From the NCBI GenBank assembly GCA_026398255.1, contig JAPLTG010000033.1, positions 62,001 through 126,000 of the forward strand: a stretch of 64,000 nt of DNA. Direction: 5' to 3'. A program made the position numbers and the translations under genes. The notes beneath the pieces were generated by a model that saw only the letters and a program-made list of their open reading frames with translations, was not told the origin of the DNA and ran no database searches. Positions 1-8,712 of the stretch are shown here, piece by piece. The stretch comes from Verrucomicrobiota bacterium. Its GTDB lineage: Bacteria > Verrucomicrobiota > Verrucomicrobiia > Chthoniobacterales > Terrimicrobiaceae. Positions within the stretch are counted from its first letter, which is position 1. The number at the start of each line of letters is the position of its first letter.

Positions 1-36
1 CGGAAATCCTCACCCGCCCGAGTCTCCGGGCCTATT

Positions 37-600
37 TCAAGGCTCGCAGGAAATAATCCCCTCGGGCGTCACCACGAAATCCATTCGGATGTCGTGATCC
101 TCGCAGGGCACGCGCTCCACGAGAAGTTCGGTGAAACAAACCCCGACGCGCACCCCTTGGAACTTCGTCAAAAGCCGATCGTAATATCCAGCCCCACGAC
201 CCAGGCGACGTCCAGCGGGATCAAATGCCAACCCCGGCACGACAATAAAATCAGACTCGAAGGGAGCTTTTGGCGCGTTTGCCTTGGGCTCGAGATTTCC
301 AAATTTTCCCTGAACCAATTCCTCGGAGGACTCGGCGTAGTGGAGTTTCAAATCCTCCCCGGAGACTCGCGGAAGGATGACTTTTTTTCCATCCGGCCAA
401 GGCGTGAGCAGGTGCGGTTCCGACGGCAGCGCGCTATAAAGGCAGACAGAACTGGAACGATGCCATTCGAGCCAGAGCGCGAAGTGTCCAAGGATTTCCA
501 AGCCCGCAGCACGGCTGCGAATTTTCGGCAAACCCTCGACCTTCCTGCGCGCCTCCCTCCGCAGGCTTTGCTTTTCTTCGGCGATCACCGACAATCCCAT
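37..600 (-). CDS. 5-formyltetrahydrofolate cyclo-ligase
   Basis: Predicted to convert 5-formyl-THF to 5,10-methenyl-THF with ATP in cytosolic one-carbon metabolism. The 187-residue product has the usual family length. Near residues 130-140 it carries GRGAGYYDR, the family's glycine-rich substrate/ATP motif, and its N-terminus is rich in Lys and Arg as expected (KQSLRREARRK). The ATG at 600 lies only five bases from the ATG of the divergent MBL-fold gene, so the promoters of the two genes must overlap coding sequence or one start lies further in. Family assignment is firm; the start is less so. Confidence 0.9.
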   Translation of the reverse strand: MGLSVIAEEKQSLRREARRKVEGLPKIRSRAAGLEILGHFALWLEWHRSSSVCLYSALPSEPHLLTPWPDGKKVILPRVSGEDLKLHYAESSEELVQGKFGNLEPKANAPKAPFESDFIVVPGLAFDPAGRRLGRGAGYYDRLLTKFQGVRVGVCFTELLVERVPCEDHDIRMDFVVTPEGIISCEP

Positions 601-605
601 GGCAC

Positions 606-1532
606 ATGGTCCGCAAGTTTATCGAGAAAAAAATAGCCGCACGTAAGAAGCCGGACCTGCATGTGGACATGAAACTCGGCAGCGGTTGGCACAAGCGGAA
701 CTTCCTCGCAGAGGTCGTCATCCCCTCGATGTTCACGAAGCGCCACGGCGAAAAAACCAAGCCGGTCTACCCCGAACTTCGCGAGGGCCAACTCTGCATC
801 ACCTGGATCGGCCACGCCTCATTCCTCATTCAAACCCCCGAGCACAGCATTCTCATCGACCCCAACTGGGCGAAGTGGCTCAAGGTCATCAAACGCATCC
901 GCCAGCCTGGAATCGAAATTCATGACCTCCCGGCGATCGACCTCGTGCTGGTGACCCATGCCCATTTCGACCACCTCGACCGCAAAACCCTCCGCGCCGT
1001 TGCCAGCGATCAGGCCATTGTCGTTCCCGAGCATGTCGGCGGGCTGGTCCATGGTCTGGGCTTCAACCATGTCCAAGAACTCCGACAATGGGAGTGCTTC
1101 GAATTTGGCGATCTCAAAGTCACCCTCACTCCGGCGAGGCATTGGGGGGCTCGCGTCCTTCACGACAGCCACCGGGGATTTGGTGGATTTCATATCGAAT
1201 ACGCGGGTCGCTCGGTTTTTCATTGTGGCGACAGCGCGTGGTTCGAGGGCTTCACGGAGATTGGCGAGCGGTTGCCGGTGGAAATCGCCCTCCTGCCCAT
1301 CGGCGCCTACGAGGCCCCGACCAAACGCGATGTCCACATGAATCCCGAGGAAGCGATCGATGCCTTCCTCCAACTCAAAGCCCGCACGCTCGTGCCGATG
1401 CACTATGGAACTTTTCGTCTGAGCTACGAACCGCTCCACGAGCCGCCCGAGCGACTCATCCGCCACGGCGCCGACAAGCAGGTCATCGACCGCATCCGCA
1501 TTCTAAATGAAGGCGAACCGACGGTTTTTTAG
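606..1532 (+). CDS. MBL-fold metallo-hydrolase (NAPE-PLD/UlaG-like)
   Basis: A 308-residue metallo-beta-lactamase-fold hydrolase. The metal ligands are visible in order: THAHFDHLD (HxHxDH, about residue 118), a later His in ARHWG, the Asp in HCGDSAWF, and a C-terminal His in MHYGTF. The layout ITWIGHASFLIQ before the metal motif and GDSxW after it matches the UlaG/NAPE-PLD-like branch (L-ascorbate-6-phosphate lactonase, N-acyl phosphatidylethanolamine phospholipase D). There is no signal peptide, so it is probably cytosolic. The substrate cannot be read from sequence. A start at the ATG at 669 would separate it better from the divergent neighbour, but the N-terminal residues look typical of the family. 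Confidence 0.85.
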   Translation: MVRKFIEKKIAARKKPDLHVDMKLGSGWHKRNFLAEVVIPSMFTKRHGEKTKPVYPELREGQLCITWIGHASFLIQTPEHSILIDPNWAKWLKVIKRIRQPGIEIHDLPAIDLVLVTHAHFDHLDRKTLRAVASDQAIVVPEHVGGLVHGLGFNHVQELRQWECFEFGDLKVTLTPARHWGARVLHDSHRGFGGFHIEYAGRSVFHCGDSAWFEGFTEIGERLPVEIALLPIGAYEAPTKRDVHMNPEEAIDAFLQLKARTLVPMHYGTFRLSYEPLHEPPERLIRHGADKQVIDRIRILNEGEPTVF

Positions 1533-1543
1533 ATTTTTCGTTA

Positions 1544-1577
1544 GGGGCAAAGGTTTTTGCGCCCTTTGCGCCTTTTC
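1544..1577 (+). terminator. Probable intrinsic terminator after the MBL-fold gene
   Basis: GGGGCAAAGG at 1544-1553 pairs with CCTTTGCGCC at 1563-1572 with one mismatch across a nine-base loop, and is followed by TTTTCGTTCGTT. It sits 12 bases after the upstream stop codon and ends before the next gene, which is the expected place for a terminator. Confidence 0.55.
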
Positions 1578-1597
1578 GTTCGTTAAATTTTTTAGTG

Positions 1598-2200
1598 ATG
1601 CCTGACCCAATCACGAAATATCCCGACCAAACAGGCCTAATGATCTTGCCGTGGGTGACCCTTTTTCCGGGAGCCATGATGCCGCTCAAAATTTTTGAGG
1701 ACCGCTATCAGGAAATGATCGCCCAATCCCTCTTGGGAAACCGAATGTTTGCCATCGCTCATACCCTCTCCGAAGAAGATGCCAGTGAGTCCCTCGGCGC
1801 GATCGGCATGATCCGGGCTTGTGTGACGAATCCCGACGGCACCTCAAATCTCGTCCTCCAAGGAGTCACCCGCGTGGCCTTTCATCAAATCCACCTCGAT
1901 CCCTACCCTCGCAGCGAAATGCTCATGTTGAACGATCCGGACGAGTCGAATGCCTCCCTCGAATCGCTCCGCCGATCGATCATGGCCGCGTTCCGTTCCC
2001 ATGCGGTGGAAAAGCTCGGGATCCCCGATGGGTTTGTGGGCCACCTCGACACGATCACCACTCATGGGGCGTTTGCAGACCTCTTGGCCTCGACGGTTTT
2101 CGAGAATCCACAGACTCGCCGACTCATCTTTCAGGAGTTGGATGTCATGACTCGGATGGAGTTGCTCGAAAAATTCCTCCTCGCCGGAGTTTTGGACTAA
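1598..2200 (+). CDS. Lon substrate-binding-domain protein (LON_substr_bdg)
   Basis: A 200-residue protein resembling only the N-terminal domain of Lon protease, without AAA+ or protease domains. The N-terminal stretch ILPWVTLFPGAMMPLKIFE followed by RYQEMI matches the conserved LPLxxxVLFPGxxxPLxIFE start of this fold. Stand-alone proteins of this kind are common and their role is not settled. The sequence has GTG at 1595 directly followed by ATG at 1598, so the start could be either. It is separated from the next gene by about 140 bases holding a Pho-box-like site. Confidence 0.85.
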   Translation: MPDPITKYPDQTGLMILPWVTLFPGAMMPLKIFEDRYQEMIAQSLLGNRMFAIAHTLSEEDASESLGAIGMIRACVTNPDGTSNLVLQGVTRVAFHQIHLDPYPRSEMLMLNDPDESNASLESLRRSIMAAFRSHAVEKLGIPDGFVGHLDTITTHGAFADLLASTVFENPQTRRLIFQELDVMTRMELLEKFLLAGVLD

Positions 2201-2223
2201 ACAAAGAGCCGAATCGGTCCTCG

Positions 2224-2241
2224 TGTGACAATTCTGTCGCA
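2224..2241 (+). promoter_or_regulatory. Pho-box-like site upstream of pstC
   Basis: TGTGACA at 2224-2230 and TGTCGCA at 2235-2241 are separated by four bases, so the TGT cores are 11 bases apart, the geometry of the PhoB half-sites (CTGTCAT-N4-CTGTCAT). It lies about 100 bases before the pstC start. Nearly the same 18 bases recur at 7842-7859. Binding by a PhoB homologue is inference; no phoB or phoR lies in the window. Confidence 0.6.
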
Positions 2242-2344
2242 ATCTTTTTGAGGCTCGCCATGGATTGGCAAATTGCTAGAGTTTCGGGCCGATCTAAAAG
2301 CTGGGATTTGTTTTTATCATATCCTATTTTCGTAGAAGCACTAA

Positions 2345-4636
2345 ATGCCGAATACTAAAAAAACTTTACCTGGGCACGCCACCGAGCAGAACCGCTTTGA
2401 GACCTCGAAGCTGACCCTGCTGGTCGATCGGTTCATGACGGTTTTTATCAAATTCGGCGGCGCGCTGGTTATCACCTCCGTGCTGGGAATTTTTGTTTTT
2501 ATTGTTCTGCAAATCTGGCCGCTCTTCGCCCCACCAAGCGTCACGCCGCTGAAAAGCATTCCGCTCCCCGACACCAAATACGCCCTGCTCGGTGTCGATG
2601 AATGGGGCGCAAAACCCTTCCTCGTTGAGCCCGACGGTTCCCTCCTCGTCGTCGATTACGAGACCGGCGAAACCCAAGACCAATCCCTCAACCTCGGAAT
2701 CACCGGTCAGGTCACCGCCGCCTTCCTCAATAAGCGGGAACAAAAAATCATCCTGGGCACATCGAACGGCCAATTTGTCTTTGTCTCTCCAAACCACACC
2801 TCGCGCGAGTCGGGTGGTCGCCAGATCATCGATGTGAACCCCACCGCCGAGACGCCCTCCTCGATCGGAGATCCCGGCATGCCGATCACCGACATCGCTT
2901 ACGGAGATTCCGGCAGCAGCAAGCTCATCGTCGCCCTCCAATCCGACGGCGAGACGAACCGAGTGACCGCCTCGCTTTTCAAGCGCAAGCGCTCGCTCAT
3001 GGGCAAAAACAAAGAAGAAGCCGCCGGAACCCATGATCTGACACCCATGATCCCTGGCCGACCCGAGAAAATCCTCGTTCCAGTCACAGGCGATTCCGTG
3101 GTGGTGATCAGTGAGAGCGGCAAGGTCAGCTACCTCGTTCTTGCCGACGGAAAATTCGAGCTTCGCCAATCCTTCACCCCCTTCGGAGATCTGGCCAACT
3201 CGCACATCAATGTCGCCAATTTCATCTTTGGCGATGTCTCGATCGCCTTCGCCAGCGACTCGGGCGAGAACCGCATTTTCAGCCTGTTCTATCCCGAGGG
3301 CGGAAAGGAACGACTCTTCGGCATCACCCACGAATTCCCAAATCTCGGCGCGAGCCCCGTGCTTCTCGTCTCGACCCTTCGCAACAAGGCCTTCCTTCTC
3401 GGCGGGGGCAAGGAACTCTCCCTCCGCTACTCGACCACCGAGTCCATCCGCTGGCAGAGCCGCGTCCCCTATCCCGTCTCGAACGCCGTCATCAGCGGAA
3501 AATATCAACGCCTCGCCGTGCTCGACTCATCGAACACCCTCCATTTTTTCCAAATCGACGACCCGCATCCCGACTCGGGCTGGAAGGCTCTTTTCGGCAA
3601 AGTCTGGTATGAAGGCGCGCCGGGGCCGAAGTGGGATTGGCAAAGCACGGGCGGCAGTGACGATTTCGAACCCAAATACTCCCTCGTGCCTCTGATTTTC
3701 GGAACGCTGAAAGGCACTCTCTACGCCATGCTTTTCGCCGTGCCGATCGCCCTCCTCGCGGCCCTCTACACCTCCCAATTCCTCGACCCGCGCTTCCGCT
3801 CCACCGTCAAGCCGACCATGGAAATCATGGCCTCCTTGCCATCGGTCGTCCTGGGTTTTCTCGCCGCGATCTACATCGCCCCGCTGATCGAACGCCAGGT
3901 TCCTTCCCTGCTTCTGGTCGTCGTGGGAGTTCCGATTGTGGCAGCCTTTTCAGGATTCTTCTGGAGCCATCTCCCAATCCAAATCCGCAAATTCATCCGC
4001 CCGGGCTGGGAGTGGATCGTTTTCCTTCCCCTGCTCTTCATCAGCGCTGGGATTCTCTGGTATCTCGGGCCAGCCTTCGAGTCCGTGGCCTTCGTCGTGA
4101 CCGATCCCGCCACGGGGCAAAAAACAGCCGACTTCCGGGCTTGGTGGCCAGCTGTGACCGGCGCGAGCTACGATCAGCGAAACTCTCTTGTCGTCGGGTT
4201 CATGATGGGCTTCGCCGTCATTCCGATCATTTTTACCATCACCGAGGACGCCCTCTCGAATGTCCCCAAGCCCCTGATTACGGCCTCCATGGCCTGCGGA
4301 GCCAGTCGCTGGCAGACCGCCCTGCGCGTCGTCATGCCGACCGCATCGGCCGGCATTTTCTCAGCCCTCATGATCGGCCTCGGCCGCGCGGTTGGCGAAA
4401 CGATGATCGTCGTCATGGCTACCGGCAACACCCCGATCATGGAGTGGAATATTTTCTCCGGCATGAGGACGCTCTCCGCAAACATCGCCGTGGAACTTCC
4501 CGAAGCCCCGCACCACGCCACCCTCTACCGCACCCTCTTCCTCGGTGCCCTCGTGTTGTTTCTTCTCACTTTTGCCATCAACACCGTCGCCGAGGTTCTC
4601 CGCCAGCACCTCCGGGAAAAATTCAAGACGACCTAG
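2345..4636 (+). CDS. pstC: Phosphate ABC transporter permease PstC, long form with extracytoplasmic domain
   Basis: Inner-membrane permease of the high-affinity phosphate transporter. At 763 residues it is more than twice the length of E. coli PstC. One membrane helix at about residues 35-55 is followed by about 390 soluble residues with recurring beta-strand, propeller-like segments. The permease block starts near residue 454 and has the EAA coupling loop ASMACGASRWQTALRVVMP near 647. Long PstC forms are known in Proteobacteria, for example Pseudomonas. It is the first gene of pstC-pstA-pstB-phoU, with a Pho-box-like site upstream. No pstS binding-protein gene lies nearby. Confidence 0.9.
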   Translation: MPNTKKTLPGHATEQNRFETSKLTLLVDRFMTVFIKFGGALVITSVLGIFVFIVLQIWPLFAPPSVTPLKSIPLPDTKYALLGVDEWGAKPFLVEPDGSLLVVDYETGETQDQSLNLGITGQVTAAFLNKREQKIILGTSNGQFVFVSPNHTSRESGGRQIIDVNPTAETPSSIGDPGMPITDIAYGDSGSSKLIVALQSDGETNRVTASLFKRKRSLMGKNKEEAAGTHDLTPMIPGRPEKILVPVTGDSVVVISESGKVSYLVLADGKFELRQSFTPFGDLANSHINVANFIFGDVSIAFASDSGENRIFSLFYPEGGKERLFGITHEFPNLGASPVLLVSTLRNKAFLLGGGKELSLRYSTTESIRWQSRVPYPVSNAVISGKYQRLAVLDSSNTLHFFQIDDPHPDSGWKALFGKVWYEGAPGPKWDWQSTGGSDDFEPKYSLVPLIFGTLKGTLYAMLFAVPIALLAALYTSQFLDPRFRSTVKPTMEIMASLPSVVLGFLAAIYIAPLIERQVPSLLLVVVGVPIVAAFSGFFWSHLPIQIRKFIRPGWEWIVFLPLLFISAGILWYLGPAFESVAFVVTDPATGQKTADFRAWWPAVTGASYDQRNSLVVGFMMGFAVIPIIFTITEDALSNVPKPLITASMACGASRWQTALRVVMPTASAGIFSALMIGLGRAVGETMIVVMATGNTPIMEWNIFSGMRTLSANIAVELPEAPHHATLYRTLFLGALVLFLLTFAINTVAEVLRQHLREKFKTT

Positions 4637-4639
4637 GCC

Positions 4640-6301
4640 ATGCGCGACACCGACACCAAGGATCTCGAACTCACCCGAACCCTCGCCGCCCCCGGCGAAC
4701 CCTTCGTCTGGCTCACAGCCATGGGCCTCGCTCTGGGCCTGATCATGGTCGTCGGCTTGCTTGGCGTGATCGTGGCCAACGGCCTGCCGGTTTTCTGGCC
4801 CTCGAAAATTGTCGAAGTCCATCTCAAGCCGGGAGTCAAAAACCCCCTCCCCAATTCCGGCGGAACACTCACCGGCGAAATCGTCCAGACCCGCGAGAAA
4901 CGCATTCCGGTCCTCAGCGCCACCGGCGACAAAATCGAAGATCAGACCGAAGTCCAAATCTTCGTCGGCAACAAGGATGTCAACGGCTCCGGTTTCGTCT
5001 TCCTTAACAATTCCGACATCGCCTCCATCTCCGAACCTCGGGGCATCTACCGCCTCGAGCGCATGGAATATGGCATCGCTTTCGCCTACCCAAAATCTCT
5101 CCAACTCGCGGATGGCACCTCTCTCCCCGCGGACTCCCCCGCCTTCACCCAAACCCTCACCCGCCTGGATGCCGAATCCGCCGCTCGCCGCCGTGAGATC
5201 GAAAAGATCGAAAAACACGACATCGGCGCCATCAATTCCCGCATCACCCAACTCCGAGCCAAAGGCAAGGGATCCCCGGAATCCCTGAAGGAAATCGCCG
5301 CCCTCGACGCCGATTATCAACTCCTCGCCGCCAAGGCCCGCGAACTCCGCGCCATCCAATCCGCCGCCGCCCTCATTTATACCACCCCGAACGGCATCGA
5401 GCGCCGTCTCCCCGTAGGCGAACTTGTCGCTTTCACCCTGCCAAACACTCTCGTTTTCAACCAAAAACTCGGCCTGTTTTTTCACAACATCTGGAATTTC
5501 CTGACGCTCGATCCCCGCGAGGCAAATACCGAAGGCGGCATCTTTCCCGCGATCTTTGGCACTTTCGTTATGACTCTCCTGATGAGCCTCGCCGTCGTTC
5601 CCTTCGGCGTCGTGGCGGCCATCTACCTGCGCGAATACGCCAAGCAAGGCCTCGCCGTTCGCGCCGTGCGCATCGCCGTCAACAACCTCGCCGGTGTGCC
5701 ATCCATCGTTTTCGGCGTCTTCGGCCTCGGCTTTTTCGTCTATTTTGTCGGAGCCTCGATCGATAGCACCTTTTTCGGCGAATACCTCCCCACCCCGACC
5801 TTCGGCACCGGCGGTATCCTCTGGGCCGCCGCCACGCTCGCGCTCATGACCGTCCCTGTGGTGATCGTGGCCACTGAGGAGGCGCTCGCCGCAGTTCCAC
5901 GCGGAATGCGCGAGGGGTCGCTCTCCTGCGGCGCTTCGAAATGGCAGACGATCCAGCGCATTATTCTCCCTGCCTCCCTTCCGGGCATTCTCACCGGCTT
6001 GATCCTCGCGATGGCCCGCGGTGCCGGCGAGGTCGCCCCCCTCATGCTGGTCGGCGTGGTGAAACTCGCCCCCAGCCTTCCGATCGACGGCGCTTTTCCC
6101 TTTGTCCACCTTGAGCGCAAATTCATGCACCTCGGATTCCACATCTACGATCTGGGCTTTCAATCGCCCGACTCCGAAGCTGCCAAGCCCATGGTTTTCG
6201 CCACCACCCTTCTTCTGATACTTCTCGTCGTCGTCCTCAACCTCGCCGCCATCCTGATCCGTGAGAAACTCCGAAAACGATATGCCACCGGTGCTTTCTA
6301 A
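4640..6301 (+). CDS. pstA: Phosphate ABC transporter permease PstA, long form
   Basis: Second permease of the phosphate importer, starting three bases after pstC. The 553-residue protein has one helix at about residues 30-55, then about 240 soluble residues that include a Lys/Glu-rich, probably coiled segment, and then the permease block from about residue 304. The coupling motif [18 protein letters not shown] is near 425. The same architecture in PstC and PstA suggests that the two extracytoplasmic parts evolved together. Overlap with pstB supports a single transcript. Confidence 0.9.
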   Translation: MRDTDTKDLELTRTLAAPGEPFVWLTAMGLALGLIMVVGLLGVIVANGLPVFWPSKIVEVHLKPGVKNPLPNSGGTLTGEIVQTREKRIPVLSATGDKIEDQTEVQIFVGNKDVNGSGFVFLNNSDIASISEPRGIYRLERMEYGIAFAYPKSLQLADGTSLPADSPAFTQTLTRLDAESAARRREIEKIEKHDIGAINSRITQLRAKGKGSPESLKEIAALDADYQLLAAKARELRAIQSAAALIYTTPNGIERRLPVGELVAFTLPNTLVFNQKLGLFFHNIWNFLTLDPREANTEGGIFPAIFGTFVMTLLMSLAVVPFGVVAAIYLREYAKQGLAVRAVRIAVNNLAGVPSIVFGVFGLGFFVYFVGASIDSTFFGEYLPTPTFGTGGILWAAATLALMTVPVVIVATEEALAAVPRGMREGSLSCGASKWQTIQRIILPASLPGILTGLILAMARGAGEVAPLMLVGVVKLAPSLPIDGAFPFVHLERKFMHLGFHIYDLGFQSPDSEAAKPMVFATTLLLILLVVVLNLAAILIREKLRKRYATGAF

Positions 6302-7106
6302 GCCCACCGAACAACCCATGGAAACCACTGTCAATACCACCGCCGAAGGACGACCGGATTTCATCTCCATCCGCGACTTCAGTTTTTTCTACGGCAAAAA
6401 ACAGGCCCTCTTCGACATCTCGCTCGACATTCCCGAGCGCCAAGTCACCGCCTTTATCGGGCCCTCCGGCTGTGGAAAATCCACGCTCCTGCGAAACCTC
6501 AATCGCATGAATGACCTCATCGATGGCATCCGCCATTCGGGCGACATCGTCGTGAACGGCCGCAGCATTTATGATCCCCACATCGAGGTGATTTCGCTGC
6601 GCAAACGAGTGGGCATGGTTTTCCAAAAATCCAACCCCTTCCCGAAATCCATCTACGAGAATGTCGTTTACCCCCTCCGGGTCTCGGGGCAGAACAAAAA
6701 ATCCGTCCTCGATGAAACCGTGGAGCGCAGCCTCCAAGGTGCCGCCCTGTGGGATGAAGTAAAGGACCGTCTCCACGAAAGCGGCCTCAGCCTCTCGGGC
6801 GGCCAGATGCAGCGCCTCTGCATCGCCCGCGCCATCGCCAACCGCCCCGAAATTCTCCTGATGGATGAACCCTGCTCCGCGCTCGACCCGATTGCGACCG
6901 TGAAAGTCGAGGAGTTGATTCGCGAGTTGAAACAGGAATTCACCATCGTCATCGTCACCCACAACATGCAGCAGGCCACGCGTTGCTCGGACCGCACGGC
7001 CTTCTTCTATCTCGGAAAGCTTGTGGAGTTTGATGAAACTCCGAAAATCTTCAGCAACCCCGCGCAAAAACAAACCGAGGATTACATCACCGGCCGCTTC
7101 GGCTGA
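6282..7106 (+). CDS. pstB: Phosphate ABC transporter ATP-binding protein PstB
   Basis: Cytosolic ATPase of the phosphate importer. It shows Walker [21 protein letters not shown], the signature [16 protein letters not shown], Walker [14 protein letters not shown] and the switch His in IVTHNMQQA. The RNLNRMNDL wording after Walker A is typical of PstB. The frame is open from a GTG at 6261 inside pstA; ATGs at 6282 and 6318 are both possible. The latter gives 262 residues, closest to the E. coli protein, while 6282 is the first ATG in frame. Confidence 0.93.
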   Translation: MPPVLSKPTEQPMETTVNTTAEGRPDFISIRDFSFFYGKKQALFDISLDIPERQVTAFIGPSGCGKSTLLRNLNRMNDLIDGIRHSGDIVVNGRSIYDPHIEVISLRKRVGMVFQKSNPFPKSIYENVVYPLRVSGQNKKSVLDETVERSLQGAALWDEVKDRLHESGLSLSGGQMQRLCIARAIANRPEILLMDEPCSALDPIATVKVEELIRELKQEFTIVIVTHNMQQATRCSDRTAFFYLGKLVEFDETPKIFSNPAQKQTEDYITGRFG

Positions 7107-7144
7107 GGCAAACCCCTTCCCCAATTTCAAATCCTACAAACCCG

Positions 7145-7825
7145 ATGGAAACACCCCGCCACATCCTCACCAACTTCGAAACCGCCCTCGAGAACCTCCG
7201 CAAGGATGTTCTCATGATGGCGAGCCTCGCCGCCCGCAGCATCGACAGCGCTCGCAAGGGACTTTTCGAACGCGACGAAGATTGGTGCAACACCGTCATC
7301 GCCGATGACGAGGAGGTGGATACCCTGGAAATCCAAATCGATAAGGCCGGAATGGACATCATGCTGCGCTACCATCCCTTCGCCTCGGATTTGCGCAATG
7401 TGATCGCGGCGATGAAGACCAGCGTGAACCTCGAACGGGCTGCCGACCAAGCCGTCGGCATTGCCCGCCGTGCCCGCAAGCTCATCTTGCAACCCGCGCT
7501 CCCTGAAATCGCCCGTATCGAGCCGCTTTTCGACACCGCGACGAATTTGTTCAAGGATGCCATCAAGGCCTTTTCCGATGGCGATATCGAACTCGCCCGC
7601 ACCCTCAAACTCCGCGACAAGGGACTCGACGAGCAAAACCGCTCTTTTGCCGAAACACTCGCCGACCTGATGCAGAAAAACCCGGACTCGATCCGTGGCT
7701 ATCTCGAGCTGATCTTCATTGCCCGCTGCCTCGAGCGCATCGGTGACCAAGCCAAGAGCATCGCGGAGGACACCATCTACGCGGTCGAGGTGAAGGACAT
7801 CCGCCACACCTCCATCCCCAACTGA
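7145..7825 (+). CDS. phoU: Phosphate signalling protein PhoU
   Basis: Predicted negative modulator linking PstSCAB to the PhoR/PhoB signalling pair. The 226 residues are of normal length and contain two three-helix PhoU repeats, each with the metal-binding E/DxxxD-like signature: LERAADQAVGIARRA near residue 98 and LERIGDQAKSIAED near 196. It follows pstB by 38 bases and closes the operon. A second Pho-box-like site begins 17 bases after its stop. Confidence 0.93.
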   Translation: METPRHILTNFETALENLRKDVLMMASLAARSIDSARKGLFERDEDWCNTVIADDEEVDTLEIQIDKAGMDIMLRYHPFASDLRNVIAAMKTSVNLERAADQAVGIARRARKLILQPALPEIARIEPLFDTATNLFKDAIKAFSDGDIELARTLKLRDKGLDEQNRSFAETLADLMQKNPDSIRGYLELIFIARCLERIGDQAKSIAEDTIYAVEVKDIRHTSIPN

Positions 7826-7841
7826 ACGGGGAGTCCTTCCG

Positions 7842-7859
7842 TGTGACAATCTTGTCACA
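7842..7859 (+). promoter_or_regulatory. Second Pho-box-like site, before the metallophosphoesterase gene
   Basis: TGTGACA at 7842-7848 and TGTCACA at 7853-7859 are spaced by four bases, matching the site at 2224-2241. It also reads as an inverted repeat, TGTGACAA-TC-TTGTCACA. It lies 42 bases upstream of the start at 7901, a normal promoter distance. Inverted symmetry leaves a dimeric regulator other than PhoB possible; the spacer of eight between TGTGA and TCACA argues against classical CRP. Confidence 0.6.
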
Positions 7860-7900
7860 CCCCCTTCCTTGCGGGGAATTTTCACCTCGGATCGACTGCG

Positions 7901-8692
7901 ATGCGGATGAACCACTACCGCACCGGTTGGATTTCAGATGTGCATTTGGGAACCAAGGGCAGCCAAGCCAGCGCCTTGATCAATTTTCTCAGGGATACGG
8001 AATTTGAGACGCTCTACCTTGTCGGCGATTTGATTGATATCTGGGCTCTTCGTCGCGGAATCTACTGGCCGCAGGATCACAACGATGTGATCCAAAAACT
8101 CCTCCGCAAGGGCCGCAAAGGCACCGAGATCATTTACATTCCTGGCAACCACGACGAATTCCTCTCCGCCTTCCACGGGCACTATGCCAGCGTCGAAATC
8201 CGCAAGAATGCGATCCACACCACGGCGGACGGCCGAAAAATCCTCGTCATCCACGGGCATGAACTCGATACCGTCGTCCAAAACCTCGGCTGGTTGGCCC
8301 ACCTCGGGGACATCGGCTATGTGCTGCTCATGCGCTGCAACGGCGTCGTCAATTTCTTCCGTCAACTCTTCGGGCTCGGCCACTGGTCCCTCAGCGCCTA
8401 TGTGAAAGCAGAGGTCAAAAATGTCGTGAGCTTCATCGGCAAATTTGAGGAATCCATCGTTCGGTTCGCCCGCGACCACAGCGTCGATGCCGTCCTCTGC
8501 GGCCATATCCACACCCCGGCCGTGCGCGAGATCGAAGGGATCACCTACTACAACTGCGGGGACTGGGTGGAAAGCCTCACCGCGATGGTCGAACACTTCG
8601 ATGGCCGGATGGAACTCTTGGATTTTCGGGACATCCCGAACGAAACCCAAACCCCCGAGTTGCACGAATCCCCTCTCCTCGCGGCGAGCTAA
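7901..8692 (+). CDS. COG2908 metallophosphoesterase, possible PlcP phospholipase C or LpxH-like hydrolase
   Basis: A 263-residue calcineurin-type phosphoesterase. All metal motifs are visible: ISDVHLG, GDLIDIW, IPGNHDEF, VIHGHELD and CGHIHTPA, followed by YYNCGDWVESLTAMVE, which is typical of the UDP-2,3-diacylglucosamine hydrolase-like group. That group includes LpxH-type enzymes and PlcP, the Mn-dependent phospholipase C that strips phosphate from membrane lipids under phosphate starvation. Its place behind pst-phoU with its own Pho-box-like site favours PlcP. Sequence alone does not separate the two. No agt-type lipid glycosyltransferase is adjacent. Confidence 0.75.
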   Translation: MRMNHYRTGWISDVHLGTKGSQASALINFLRDTEFETLYLVGDLIDIWALRRGIYWPQDHNDVIQKLLRKGRKGTEIIYIPGNHDEFLSAFHGHYASVEIRKNAIHTTADGRKILVIHGHELDTVVQNLGWLAHLGDIGYVLLMRCNGVVNFFRQLFGLGHWSLSAYVKAEVKNVVSFIGKFEESIVRFARDHSVDAVLCGHIHTPAVREIEGITYYNCGDWVESLTAMVEHFDGRMELLDFRDIPNETQTPELHESPLLAAS

Positions 8693-8712
8693 ACTCCAGA
8701 GGACTTAGAAAA

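Noticed and set aside
4361-6370. Long minus-strand open frame of 669 residues opposite pstC, pstA and the start of pstB
   Set aside because: It is antisense to well-matched permease genes, is rich in Gly/Glu/Asp repeats and shows no domain; GC-biased third positions leave such frames open.
7842-7859. Classical CRP site
   Set aside because: TGTGA and TCACA are separated by eight bases and not six, and the twin site before pstC lacks the second half; direct 11-base spacing fits Pho better.
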